A stretch of DNA of 64,000 nucleotides. Source: Spirochaetota bacterium (GTDB lineage: Bacteria > Spirochaetota > UBA12135 > COTS27 > JAFLEE01). Position numbers and translations under genes: made by a program. The stretch lies in assembly GCA_017302015.1 (NCBI GenBank), contig JAFLEE010000016.1, positions 1 to 64,000 of the forward strand, read 5' to 3'. This document shows, in pieces, positions 16,064 to 24,015 of this stretch. The notes beneath the pieces were generated by a model, which was not told the DNA's origin, did not search any database, and saw only the letters and a list, made by a program, of their open reading frames with translations. Within the stretch, counting starts at the first letter, position 1. Every line of letters starts with the position of its first letter.

Positions 16064-17591
16064 CAACCCCACCGTATTCACCGCGGAGCAGCGCGCGACC
16101 ACCACGGTCCTCACGACCGGGTTCCCCGAGTCGAGCATCCATTTTTTCGGCAAGGCCCTCGCGCCCTTCGGCGTGAAGATCGCCCCGCTCAAGACCCCGG
16201 GCAATAGCGCCTACGAGCGCGGCAAGGAGTTCGGCAACCGGGGCCAGTGCAACCCGACCTATTTCACCGTTGGGGCCCTCGTGGAGCGCCTCCAGCAACT
16301 CCGCGACGAGGAGGGCAAGAGCGCGAAGGAGATCGTCGAGCAGTACGCCTTCGTCACCGCCGGGGGCTGCGGGCCCTGCCGCATGGGGATGTACGCCACC
16401 GAGTACCGCAAGGCGCTGCGCGACAGCGGCTTCGCGGGCTTCCGCGTCATGCTCCTCTCGCGCTCCGGGGAGGCCACGGCGCTCTCGTCGGGGATGAAGC
16501 TCCCCCGGGCTGCCTTCGTCAACGGGTTCACCGGCATCATCGTCGGCGACATCCTCAACGTCCTGCGCCAGCGCCTGAGCACCTACGAGGCCCACGAGGG
16601 GGACGCCGAGCGGGCCGTGCGCGCCTGCCGCGACCTCATCGAAAACGCCCTCGCCCACCGCCGCTCGGTGCTCTGGGCCGCCTGGAAATGCCGCGCCATC
16701 CTGCGCGCCGTGCCCGTCAACCGCCTCCAAGTGCGCCCGCGCATCCTCATCCAGGGCGAGTTCTGGGCCAAGACCACCGAGGGGCAGGGTAATTACGACC
16801 TCTACCGGTTCCTCAAGAAGGAGGGCGCCGAGCCCGTCATCGAGACGATCAGCGATTGGCTGGTGCACCAGATCTGGCGGGCCGGCTGGTCGCTGCGCCG
16901 GCGGGAAGACCTCGCGCGCCACGACGCCAAGGCCGGCGGCCTGAAGGGAAAATCCGTCTGGAAGACCCGCCTCGCCTACGCCTTTGCCGAGGGCCTCCTG
17001 CGGGGGATCTTCAACCTCTACGCCCGCGTCATAGGCCTCAAGGACTATAAGATCACCGACAATAAGGCCCTGGCCGACCTGGCGGGGAAGCACATGGACC
17101 TCCACCTCGACGGCGGCGAGGACCACATGGAGATCGGCCACCACATCCAGGCCGTCACCGAGCGCAAGGCGAACATGATCCTGAGCGTGAAGCCCTTCAC
17201 CTGCCTCAGTTCCAACGGCGTGAGCGACGGCATCCAGCCGATCCTCGCCGAGATCTACCCGCGGTCGATCTTCGTCTCGGTGGAGACGAACGCCGACGCC
17301 CCGGCTAATTTCTATTCGCGCATCCAGATGCAGCTCTTCAAGGCCAAGAAGGCGGCCGCCCAGGAGGTCGAGGAGGCCCTCGCCCGAACGGGCCAGACGA
17401 TGGAGGAGGTGCAGGCCGAGCTCGCCGCCCGCCCGTTCCGCCATGCGGCGACCCATCGGAGCCCCCACGTCTACGCCTGCGACGCGGCGAACCTGGTCTT
17501 GGAGGTCGGGAGGCGCCGCGGGCGCAAGCTCGCTGCGGTGCCCGTGGCCTCGGCGGCCGTGGAAGCCCCCGCCGGCGCGGCGCTCGCCTAG
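15984..17591 (+). CDS. 2-hydroxyacyl-CoA dehydratase-like Fe-S protein, partner of the activase (535 aa)
   Basis: The protein matches the 2-hydroxyglutaryl-CoA dehydratase D-component / double-cubane-cluster relatives usually encoded next to long activases. Conserved cysteines appear in RGQCNPTYF, TAGGCGPCRMGMYATEYRKAL and KPFTCLSSNGVSDG, suitable for an iron-sulfur cluster. The start is ATG 15984, with an ideal AAGGAGG 6 nt upstream lying inside the end of the activase gene; the 80-nt overlap implies tight translational coupling. The last ~35 residues are Ala/Val/Pro-rich and look disordered. No acyl-CoA ligase, CoA-transferase or beta-oxidation gene is nearby, so a classical amino-acid fermentation role is not supported; an ATP-driven reductase for another small substrate is an alternative. 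Confidence 0.82.
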   Translation: MEITSSLPTPTARRPTPLKNVQHWRDDNPTVFTAEQRATTTVLTTGFPESSIHFFGKALAPFGVKIAPLKTPGNSAYERGKEFGNRGQCNPTYFTVGALVERLQQLRDEEGKSAKEIVEQYAFVTAGGCGPCRMGMYATEYRKALRDSGFAGFRVMLLSRSGEATALSSGMKLPRAAFVNGFTGIIVGDILNVLRQRLSTYEAHEGDAERAVRACRDLIENALAHRRSVLWAAWKCRAILRAVPVNRLQVRPRILIQGEFWAKTTEGQGNYDLYRFLKKEGAEPVIETISDWLVHQIWRAGWSLRRREDLARHDAKAGGLKGKSVWKTRLAYAFAEGLLRGIFNLYARVIGLKDYKITDNKALADLAGKHMDLHLDGGEDHMEIGHHIQAVTERKANMILSVKPFTCLSSNGVSDGIQPILAEIYPRSIFVSVETNADAPANFYSRIQMQLFKAKKAAAQEVEEALARTGQTMEEVQAELAARPFRHAATHRSPHVYACDAANLVLEVGRRRGRKLAAVPVASAAVEAPAGAALA

Positions 17592-17634
17592 ACCTCGGCC
17601 CCGGGTTGCAAGGAGTGGGCGGCCCGGGCCCTCA

Positions 17635-17663
17635 TTGACGATCCTCCCCGGACTTGCTAAGTT
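17635..17663 (+). promoter_or_regulatory. Promoter of the metallophosphoesterase gene
   Basis: TTGACG (17635-17640), 17 nt, TAAGTT (17658-17663). Transcription is predicted to begin near 17670, at the 5' base of the hairpin 17669-17686. Confidence 0.5.
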
Positions 17664-17668
17664 TGACC

Positions 17669-17686
17669 CCTGCCCCGAGGGGCAGG
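17669..17686 (+). promoter_or_regulatory. 5' hairpin of the metallophosphoesterase mRNA
   Basis: A perfect 7-bp stem (CCTGCCC / GGGCAGG) with a CGAG tetraloop sits at the predicted 5' end of the transcript. It could protect the message from decay or block an upstream ATG at 17688, which supports the start at 17724. Confidence 0.4.
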
Positions 17687-17723
17687 CATGCGGTCCGTGA
17701 CCGGCCGCGCCCGGGGCACTTTT

Positions 17724-18935
17724 ATGGCCAATTCCCACACCCTTCTCCTATTCCTCCTCGTGCCGACCGTCGTCTTGGCCGGGGTGCATTATTTCTTCTA
17801 CCGGCGCCTGGTGAAGGCCATGGCCTTCAAACCCCGAACCCGGAGGATCCTCACGGGCGTGCTCGTCGGCTTATGGCTCTCCCTGCCGGCGGGCATGATC
17901 CTCGGCCGCTTCCTCGGGCATCCCTGGCGCTATTTGGTGGCTTGGCCCGGATTTATGTGGATGGGGATGATGGTGGTCATCCTCACCCTCCTCTTGGCCA
18001 TCGATCTCGGGCGCTTGGCGCGCTTCGTCTACCGGCGCTTCTCGCCCGCGACCGTACCCGCGAACCCCGAGCGTCGGCTCTTCCTCACCCGGGCCATGGG
18101 GGCCGGGGTGCTGGCGACTACCGTGCTCGCCACGGGGGGCGCGATGGGCGCCGCGCTGCGCACGCCGGGGGTGCGCCGGGTGCGGGTCGTCCTCCCGAAC
18201 CTGCCCCCCGGCCTCGACGGCCTCGTCATCGCCCAATTCACCGATCTGCACGTGGGCGAAATCGTCACCCGCCCCTTCGTGGAAGCGGTGACCCGCCGCA
18301 TCAATGACTTGAAACCCGACCTCATCGTATTCACCGGAGACCTAGTGGACGGGTCCGTACCCCGGCTCGCCCCCCATACGGAACCCCTGGGCGGCCTGCG
18401 ATCCCGGTTCGGCACTTTTTTCGTCAGCGGCAACCACGATTATTATTCGGGCATCGGCCCGTGGACGAGGGAAGTCGAGCGGCTCGGCATGCGCGTGCTT
18501 CATAACGAGCGGGTCACCCTCGGGACCGGCGCCGACCTCCTCGACCTCGCCGGGGTGGATGACTCGGGCACCGGACGGAGCCGCTACCCCGATGGGCACG
18601 GCGCCGATGTGGCGAAGGCCCTCGCGCGGCCGGTGCCCGGCCGTCCCGTGATCCTCCTCGCCCACCAACCGAAGGAGATCCACGCCGCCGCGAAGCACGG
18701 GGCGAGCCTCGTGCTCTCGGGGCATACCCACGGGGGGCAGATCTGGCCCTTCCGCCATCTGGTGGGTTTCGCGCAGCCCTGCATCGACGGGCTCCATCTC
18801 CACCGGGGGAAGACCTGGATCTACGTCAGCCGGGGAACCGGGTTCTGGGGACCGCCGCTGCGCCTTTTCACGCCCTCGGAGATCACCCGCATCGAATTGC
18901 GACGCAGCGGCGAACCCGAGGTGGGCTGGGCGTGA
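17724..18935 (+). CDS. Membrane-anchored metallophosphoesterase, YaeI-like (403 aa)
   Basis: Residues ~5-25, 40-62 and 72-97 are hydrophobic membrane segments, and a further hydrophobic stretch at ~121-146 precedes the catalytic domain. The calcineurin-like motifs are complete: D174-x-H176 (FTDLHVG), G205-D (FTGDLVD), G236-N-H-D239 (VSGNHDYY), LLAHQP and GHTHGGQ. Proteins of this layout are binuclear metal phosphoesterases at the membrane; some act on UDP-sugar lipid or phospholipid substrates. I use ATG 17724 because membrane metallophosphoesterases of this type usually begin just before the first helix and a hairpin occludes the in-frame ATG at 17688; that start would add 12 residues. The gene stands alone between the dehydratase pair and the DinB-like gene. 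Confidence 0.87.
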   Translation: MANSHTLLLFLLVPTVVLAGVHYFFYRRLVKAMAFKPRTRRILTGVLVGLWLSLPAGMILGRFLGHPWRYLVAWPGFMWMGMMVVILTLLLAIDLGRLARFVYRRFSPATVPANPERRLFLTRAMGAGVLATTVLATGGAMGAALRTPGVRRVRVVLPNLPPGLDGLVIAQFTDLHVGEIVTRPFVEAVTRRINDLKPDLIVFTGDLVDGSVPRLAPHTEPLGGLRSRFGTFFVSGNHDYYSGIGPWTREVERLGMRVLHNERVTLGTGADLLDLAGVDDSGTGRSRYPDGHGADVAKALARPVPGRPVILLAHQPKEIHAAAKHGASLVLSGHTHGGQIWPFRHLVGFAQPCIDGLHLHRGKTWIYVSRGTGFWGPPLRLFTPSEITRIELRRSGEPEVGWA

Positions 18936-18954
18936 TCCCGGGGCGGCCCCGCGC

Positions 18955-18983
18955 TTGCTTCGGGACGCCCGAGCGGCTATCTT
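18955..18983 (+). promoter_or_regulatory. Probable promoter of the DinB-like gene, overlapping a hairpin
   Basis: TTGCTT (18955-18960), 17 nt, TATCTT (18978-18983). The spacer and -35 also form an imperfect hairpin (GCTTCGGG / CCCGAGC) followed by a run of T (18982-18987), so the same bases could act as the terminator of the metallophosphoesterase gene. Confidence 0.45.
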
Positions 18984-19056
18984 TTTTCCCTAGACCTTCG
19001 GTTCGCCACGCTTGTTCCTGGATCCGCGAGGCGCGTCGGTGGAGGGGGAGGGACGC

Positions 19057-19578
19057 ATGCTGCAAAGTTTCCGAACCGAGTTCGATCGCTCGTTCGACCA
19101 GATCGAAAAGACCCTGGACCAGATCGACGAGGACCAGCACACCAGCATCCTCGGCGAAGAAGGCAACTCCATCTCCATCATCCTGCGTCACCTCATCGGC
19201 AACCTCAAGAGCCGGTTCACCGGGTTCCTCACGGAAGATGGCGAGAAGCCCTGGCGCGACCGCGACCGCGAGTTCGAGCCCTCCTCATTGGGGAAGGAGC
19301 CCATGCGGGCGGAACTCAGGGAGGCCCGGGCTCTGGTGATGGCCGAATTGGACCAACTCGCCGACGGCGACTTTGGCCGGAACGTGAGCATCCGGGGCCA
19401 GCTACTCACGGTGCACGAGGCCCTGGTACGATCCGTGTGCCATACCGTCTTCCATGCGGGGCAGATCGTCTTCCTGGGGAAGACGCACCTCGGCAAGCAG
19501 TGGAAGACCTTGAGCATCCCCCGGGGTAAATCATCCGCCTACAATCGCAACCCCACCAAAGAAAAGGGGATGCGCTGA
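19057..19578 (+). CDS. DinB/DUF1572-family protein (173 aa)
   Basis: A four-helix-bundle DinB-like protein of the DUF1572 type. The three histidines expected to bind a divalent metal appear as LRHLIGN and CHTVFHAGQ. ATG 19057 has GGGAGGG about 5 nt upstream; the frame extends to 19012 without a better start. DinB-like proteins include metal-dependent thiol transferases and many members of unknown function; nothing here identifies the substrate. It is convergent with an AraC gene; the 120-nt gap contains a 9-bp inverted repeat (19648-19656 with 19674-19682) without a U-run on either transcript. Confidence 0.82.
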   Translation: MLQSFRTEFDRSFDQIEKTLDQIDEDQHTSILGEEGNSISIILRHLIGNLKSRFTGFLTEDGEKPWRDRDREFEPSSLGKEPMRAELREARALVMAELDQLADGDFGRNVSIRGQLLTVHEALVRSVCHTVFHAGQIVFLGKTHLGKQWKTLSIPRGKSSAYNRNPTKEKGMR

Positions 19579-19698
19579 GGCGGGGACCCGCTTCATCGAC
19601 GCATCGGGCGGCGCGCGGATCGCAGAGGCCGCAGACTTTTTTCCTCGCCCGATGGAGGCGCCCCGGCGATGAATCCATCGGGGGGCGGGCTCTCTCCC

Positions 19699-20568
19699 CT
19701 ATGCCTCGCGGAGGCCCTTCCGTTCGCGGATCTGCAGGCCCCAGTTCTCTGGAGAAAGGCCATAACGATCTTTGAAGGCCCGCGAGAAGCCGGAGGCGCT
19801 CCCGAAGCCGACCTTCAGGGAAACCTCGCCGACGGGCTCCCCCGACGCCAGGAGCACGCGGGCCTTTTCGAGGCGCCGGGTGGTTCGCCAGTGGGCGGGG
19901 GTGCACTTAAGGTAGCGGCGGAAGAGCCGGTTGATGGTGCTCGGGTCGAGCCCGCTGCGCTGGGAGATCTCGTTCAAGGAGATGCTCCGCTCGAGGGAGC
20001 CGCTCAGGAATTTCGTGATGGCATCGAGTTTTTTCTGGGGCGCGGTGCGCGCCGCGGCTGGTCGCGGCCGAAGGAGGCCATGCTCTAATAGGCTCTCGAG
20101 GAGCCGGTAAAAAACGGCCCGACGGGCCAGATGGGTGGGCCGGCCGAGGCGCGTCAGTCGCGCCAGGCGACCATGGCCTTCGCGAATCAGGCTGGGCCAT
20201 TCGGCCGGGCACGGGCATCCGTTCGCCGGAAACTCGAGGGTCGACCAAAGAGGCTCTTCGAGGGGTAAAAACGGGAGGAAGTACACCCGCGCCGGGGTTT
20301 TTCCGAGGACCCTGGCGGTCACCCGGTCGCCGGGTTTCAGCAGGAGGAGGTCGCCGCCGCGCAACCGGACGGGCCGCCCTTGGATGGATAACTCGCCGCT
20401 ACCGCGCTCGACCCACCAAAAATGGTAATCCCCGAAGATCGACGGCGGGCGGCACCAGCCCGGCTTGCGCACCGCCAATTGGAGTTCCGCGGGCTCGAAG
20501 CGGATTTGGGAGAGGAGGAAAGCGGCGGCTTCCCCATCGTCCGCCGGGGGCTTTGTCGGTCGACCCAT
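19699..20568 (-). CDS. AraC-family transcriptional regulator (289 aa)
   Basis: The N-terminal sensor has the cupin pattern YHFWWVERGSGELSIQGRPVRLRGGDLLLLKPGD, and the C-terminal double helix-turn-helix (from ~SISLNEISQRSGLDPSTINRLFRRY) ends VGFGSASGFSRAFKDRYGLSPENW. The start ATG 20568 is set by a promoter whose -10 ends 8 nt upstream; no ribosome binding site is seen. It is divergent from the alpha/beta hydrolase and glycosidase genes at 20688 and 21730, its probable targets. Confidence 0.87.
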   Translation of the reverse strand: MGRPTKPPADDGEAAAFLLSQIRFEPAELQLAVRKPGWCRPPSIFGDYHFWWVERGSGELSIQGRPVRLRGGDLLLLKPGDRVTARVLGKTPARVYFLPFLPLEEPLWSTLEFPANGCPCPAEWPSLIREGHGRLARLTRLGRPTHLARRAVFYRLLESLLEHGLLRPRPAAARTAPQKKLDAITKFLSGSLERSISLNEISQRSGLDPSTINRLFRRYLKCTPAHWRTTRRLEKARVLLASGEPVGEVSLKVGFGSASGFSRAFKDRYGLSPENWGLQIRERKGLREA

Positions 20569-20576
20569 CGGAGACG

Positions 20577-20605
20577 AAAGTACTTTGCATGGTGGGAAAT
20601 TGCAA
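20577..20605 (-). promoter_or_regulatory. Promoter of the AraC gene at 20568
   Basis: On the minus strand TTGCAA (20605-20600), 17 nt, TACTTT (20582-20577). Eight nt separate the -10 from the ATG, so the leader is about 0-2 nt. Confidence 0.55.
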
Positions 20606-20687
20606 TTTTGGGTCATGCCCATGCCGATCGGCGCACGGCGCGCGGGCCCTTTCCGGGCGATACTATAGGAGACGGGCAGGAGGAACG

Positions 20688-21704
20688 ATGAGGCGGACCG
20701 GGGGCTTCGGCATAGATGGATCGTGGAATGCGCGCGGGCGTTTGGGTGGAATCTTCTTCGTGTGGGGGGCCGCCATGGCCTTGCTCGGGTCCTTCGGGGG
20801 ATATGCCGCGTCTTCGTTGGAGTACCACCTGGTCCAGCCAAAGGATACCGATGACGGGATCACGGTCGCCGCGCAGCGCGTGCATATCGCCTACCGAGAT
20901 CCTGCGTCGACGTCGCGCAAGCAACTTTTCGTCATGCTCCCCGGGAGCGGGTCGGCGCCCGTGGTCCACACGAATCTCGGCAAGCATGCCGCCGCCCTGG
21001 GCTTCCATTCCATCGGCCTCATGTATCCGAACGAGGCGACGATCGCGTCCCTCTGCGGGCGAGACGGGGATCCGACGGCCTATGCGCGGGCGAGGGCGGC
21101 GGTCTGTTTCGGCCTTCCGATGCACCCGCAAGTGCCGGTTCGCGCGGGCGACTGCATCACCAATCGGCTCGCGAAACTCGTCCACTATTTGCACCGGAAA
21201 TATCCCGCAGAAGGGTGGGGGAAATTCTTGGACGCCGCCGGTGGCATCGATTACTCGAAAGTCGTCCTCGCCGGCTTTTCCCAGGGCGGAGGGCATGCGG
21301 CCTTCCTCGCCAAGTACCTCCCTTGCTTGCGTTGGATCGGCTTCGCTGCCCCGGCGGATTGGAGGCTCGCGACGGATCTGCCTCCTCCATGGTTCAGCCA
21401 GGGCGATTGGGCGACCCCGGCTTCGCGTGGCTTCATGTTCTGCCATGCCGACGATGATGTGGCCCTTTGGCGGCGGCAGGAGCCAATCGCCAAGGCGCTC
21501 GGCCTCCCGGGGGCGGCGCAAATCGCCGAGGACCAATCGGCCCCCTATGGGGAATCCCACCTCCTCGTTTCGCGGACGGCGGTGCGCGGCGCCCACCCAG
21601 CGGTGGCGGCCGACGATTGCCTCCCATTCCGGGGAGGGGAACCGCTCTACCTTCCGGTCTGGACTTACCTCCTCACCTGGGGTCTTCCCGATGGCGAGCG
21701 CTGA
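20688..21704 (+). CDS. Secreted alpha/beta-hydrolase-fold protein, BPSS1187-like (338 aa)
   Basis: A hydrophobic export signal spans residues ~18-40 (GIFFVWGAAMALLGSFGGYAAS). The mature part has an alpha/beta-hydrolase core: an oxyanion-side strand FVMLPGSGSAP, nucleophile elbow G-F-S-Q-G-G-G, and a late Asp/His pair that may be HADDDVALW and a C-terminal histidine (ESHLLVSR or GAHPAVAADD). ATG 20688 has AGGAGG 5 nt upstream. I recall a similar family (BPSS1187) of unknown function; that match is from memory and uncertain. A TACTAT box at 20660-20665 could be the -10. It lies upstream of a GH-A glycosidase gene with which it overlaps or nearly touches; an esterase removing substituents from the polysaccharide would fit. 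Confidence 0.7.
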   Translation: MRRTGGFGIDGSWNARGRLGGIFFVWGAAMALLGSFGGYAASSLEYHLVQPKDTDDGITVAAQRVHIAYRDPASTSRKQLFVMLPGSGSAPVVHTNLGKHAAALGFHSIGLMYPNEATIASLCGRDGDPTAYARARAAVCFGLPMHPQVPVRAGDCITNRLAKLVHYLHRKYPAEGWGKFLDAAGGIDYSKVVLAGFSQGGGHAAFLAKYLPCLRWIGFAAPADWRLATDLPPPWFSQGDWATPASRGFMFCHADDDVALWRRQEPIAKALGLPGAAQIAEDQSAPYGESHLLVSRTAVRGAHPAVAADDCLPFRGGEPLYLPVWTYLLTWGLPDGER

Positions 21705-21729
21705 AGTTCTTCGCGGGGTACCCTCCCTC

Positions 21730-23901
21730 ATGGGACGCGTCCTCTGGGTCTTGCTTGCGTTCTCCTCGGCCCAGGTCCTGCCTTCGGAGAACGCGGTCGC
21801 GGATGCGCATCGGCAGGGCGAAACGGGCGGCGGATTTTCGCGGGGAAGGGAAGACGCGCGGGCAGGAACGGATTGGGCCCCCATCCCCACCACTTACGAC
21901 GTTCAGCCGGGAAGCCCCTTGGATTTCTCCTTTTTGTTGGATGCACCAGCGGGAAAGCACGGCCCGATCGCGGTGCGAGACGGCCATTTCGTCTTCGCCA
22001 AGGAGCCCGGGCGGCGGATTCGCTTCTATGGGAACCACGCCGGCCTCGAGGGCATGACGAAGGCGGATTGCGAGCCGCTGGCCGCGCGTTTCGCCCGGAT
22101 GGGGTATAACGCGGTGCGCCTGCACACCTACGATCAGGATCTCCAGGGAAAAAACGGCCTCTCGACCGAGTTGGATCCTGGCCAAGAGGAGGTCTTGGAT
22201 TACCTCATCTACCAGATGATCCAACATGGAATCTACATCACGTTGGACCTCTATGTCGCCCGAACGATCTTCCCCAATGAAGTGCCGGGTTTTTCCGCGC
22301 CCATGCAGCACGCCTATAAATTTCTGGTGCACCTGGACGAGGGGGCCCGCTCGAACTGGGAGCGTTTCGCGGCGGCCCTGCTCTGCCATACGAACCGTTA
22401 TACCGGCCGACCCCTTGCGGAGGAGCCCGCGCTCTACGGCATCAGCCTGGTGAATGAAGATACCCCCTATGAACAACTCCAGCGCTTCCCCGAGGCGATG
22501 CGCGAGTACCAGAAGGCCTTCGCCCGGTGGAAGACCGGCCGGGACGCCTCCGCCGGACCCGAGGGGCCCCTCTTCCGCGAGTTCGTGACGGACGTCTACG
22601 TTCGTTCGTATCGAAGGATGATGGCCACGCTCCGGCATTGGGGCGTGTCGGCTCCCCTCACCGGGGTCAATTTCATGGAGCAGCAGGCGCTGGCCCTGGT
22701 GCGGCAGGAATTGGATTATGTGGATGAGCACTATTATTTCGACCACCCGATCCCCACCGGCCCGGGCCCGATGGACCCCCTGCGTTTCCATGGCCGGGCG
22801 AACGAACGCCTCGCGGCGGATTGCCCCCGCTACGCCTTTCCCACCCGGATCTTCGGCAAGCCCTTCACCCTCTCGGAATGGAACCAACCCTACCCGAACC
22901 CCGCCCGCGCCTCCAGCGGGCCCCTCGTTTCGGCCTACGCGCAACTCCAGGATTGGGATGGCGTGCTCCGTTTCAAATTCCACCCGAACCCCTATCCGCG
23001 CGCCCCAGGGGAGCCCGTGCCGCGTAGTTATCTCGGCGAAGTCTTCGCCATCGCGGAAGATCCGATCGCCGTGTTGTCGGACCGCCTGGGGGCGCTTCTC
23101 TTCCATCGGCGGGAATTCGCCATGGCGCCCAGCGCGCTCCCCTACTTAGTCACTTCGAACGCCAGTTTCGGCACCCGCACGCCGCGGGGTTTTTTCCCCG
23201 AGGCCTATACCTATGCGGGCCTCTTTGCCCGGGTCGGGGGGATCGTGGCGGAGCGCCTTCCGGATGCCTGGCCCGTCGGTGTCTGCGACCCCGCGCAAGA
23301 TCCCGGCGCCCGGGGAGCGGGCCTGCTTTGGCCGGGGGACCGACGGCTCTTTGCGCTCGTGGAGGCCCGCGGGTTCTTCAAGGGCCAAACGGCCGACTTC
23401 CAGCGGGGACTCTGGACGAGCGAGACGCGGGAAATAACCCTCGACGCCGCGCAAGGCCGGCTTTCCCTCTCCGCCGCCCGCACCCAGGTGTTCGCCCTCG
23501 ACGGGCCGGGGTTCCTCGAGGATCGGGAACTTCGCGTGGACCATGACGGGGGATATGCCGTCGTGGCGGTCACCGCGCTCTCCGAAGGGAAGCGGCTTCC
23601 CGATAGCCCACGCCTTTTGGTTTTTTTCCTCACGGATGCCAGAGCCTCGGGGCTCGAATCTGCCCGCCCGATCACGAATTACACCACCCACGGGAAAAGC
23701 CCGATGCGGGTTCGTATCGCCCATGCCAGGCTCAGCATGCCGGCCGGCGCCTTCCAGGTCGCGCGATTGCGAAGCCTGGGCCTCGATGGGTCCCAGCGGA
23801 ATGAGCGCGATGTTCCCGCCCAAGCGGGCCGGCTTCTTTTCGATTTGAGCACCAACCCGCGCGATGGAGGGGGGCTTGCATTCGAGATCATCCGGCGTTA
23901 G
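21730..23901 (+). CDS. Secreted clan GH-A glycoside hydrolase (723 aa)
   Basis: An N-terminal signal (GRVLWVLLAFSSAQVL) precedes a TIM-barrel glycosidase. The barrel begins near FYGNHAGLEGMTKADCEPLAARFARMGYNAVR. The candidate acid/base is the Glu in YGISLVNED and the nucleophile the Glu in FTLSEWNQP, the spacing of clan GH-A retaining enzymes (GH5-like cellulase superfamily). A long C-terminal beta-rich region follows. The start is uncertain: ATG 21730 gives the cleanest signal peptide; ATG 21691 overlaps the stop of the preceding gene by 14 nt. In-frame open sequence further upstream is a shadow of the hydrolase gene. The substrate is unknown; the locus is presumably controlled by the divergent AraC protein. 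Confidence 0.8.
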   Translation: MGRVLWVLLAFSSAQVLPSENAVADAHRQGETGGGFSRGREDARAGTDWAPIPTTYDVQPGSPLDFSFLLDAPAGKHGPIAVRDGHFVFAKEPGRRIRFYGNHAGLEGMTKADCEPLAARFARMGYNAVRLHTYDQDLQGKNGLSTELDPGQEEVLDYLIYQMIQHGIYITLDLYVARTIFPNEVPGFSAPMQHAYKFLVHLDEGARSNWERFAAALLCHTNRYTGRPLAEEPALYGISLVNEDTPYEQLQRFPEAMREYQKAFARWKTGRDASAGPEGPLFREFVTDVYVRSYRRMMATLRHWGVSAPLTGVNFMEQQALALVRQELDYVDEHYYFDHPIPTGPGPMDPLRFHGRANERLAADCPRYAFPTRIFGKPFTLSEWNQPYPNPARASSGPLVSAYAQLQDWDGVLRFKFHPNPYPRAPGEPVPRSYLGEVFAIAEDPIAVLSDRLGALLFHRREFAMAPSALPYLVTSNASFGTRTPRGFFPEAYTYAGLFARVGGIVAERLPDAWPVGVCDPAQDPGARGAGLLWPGDRRLFALVEARGFFKGQTADFQRGLWTSETREITLDAAQGRLSLSAARTQVFALDGPGFLEDRELRVDHDGGYAVVAVTALSEGKRLPDSPRLLVFFLTDARASGLESARPITNYTTHGKSPMRVRIAHARLSMPAGAFQVARLRSLGLDGSQRNERDVPAQAGRLLFDLSTNPRDGGGLAFEIIRR

Positions 23902-24015
23902 GCCCAGCGCGACGCGGGGCACGTTCCACGGGAGCGGAAAATGGGTGCTCATCAGATCCAATAAACGCGCACCGCGAAAATAATTGCCGTCATCAAACAT
24001 GAGGATCCAACGACC

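Noticed and set aside
14231-17738. Long minus-strand open frames antisense to the activase and dehydratase-like genes (14231-16204 and 15969-17738)
   Set aside because: They mirror genes with clear conserved motifs on the plus strand; their translations are Gly/Ala/Glu/Val-rich without domains, the usual result of GC-rich codon use.
19648-19682. 9-bp inverted repeat between the DinB-like and AraC genes as a terminator
   Set aside because: The loop is 17 nt, and the T run lies on the 5' side for the plus-strand transcript, so it does not fit a rho-independent terminator in either direction.
20716-21729. In-frame extension of the GH-A glycosidase through the whole alpha/beta hydrolase gene
   Set aside because: The extension is Arg/Ser/Pro-rich shadow sequence; the overlapping frame has a signal peptide, nucleophile elbow and strong ribosome binding site. 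The glycosidase has its own signal peptide at 21730.
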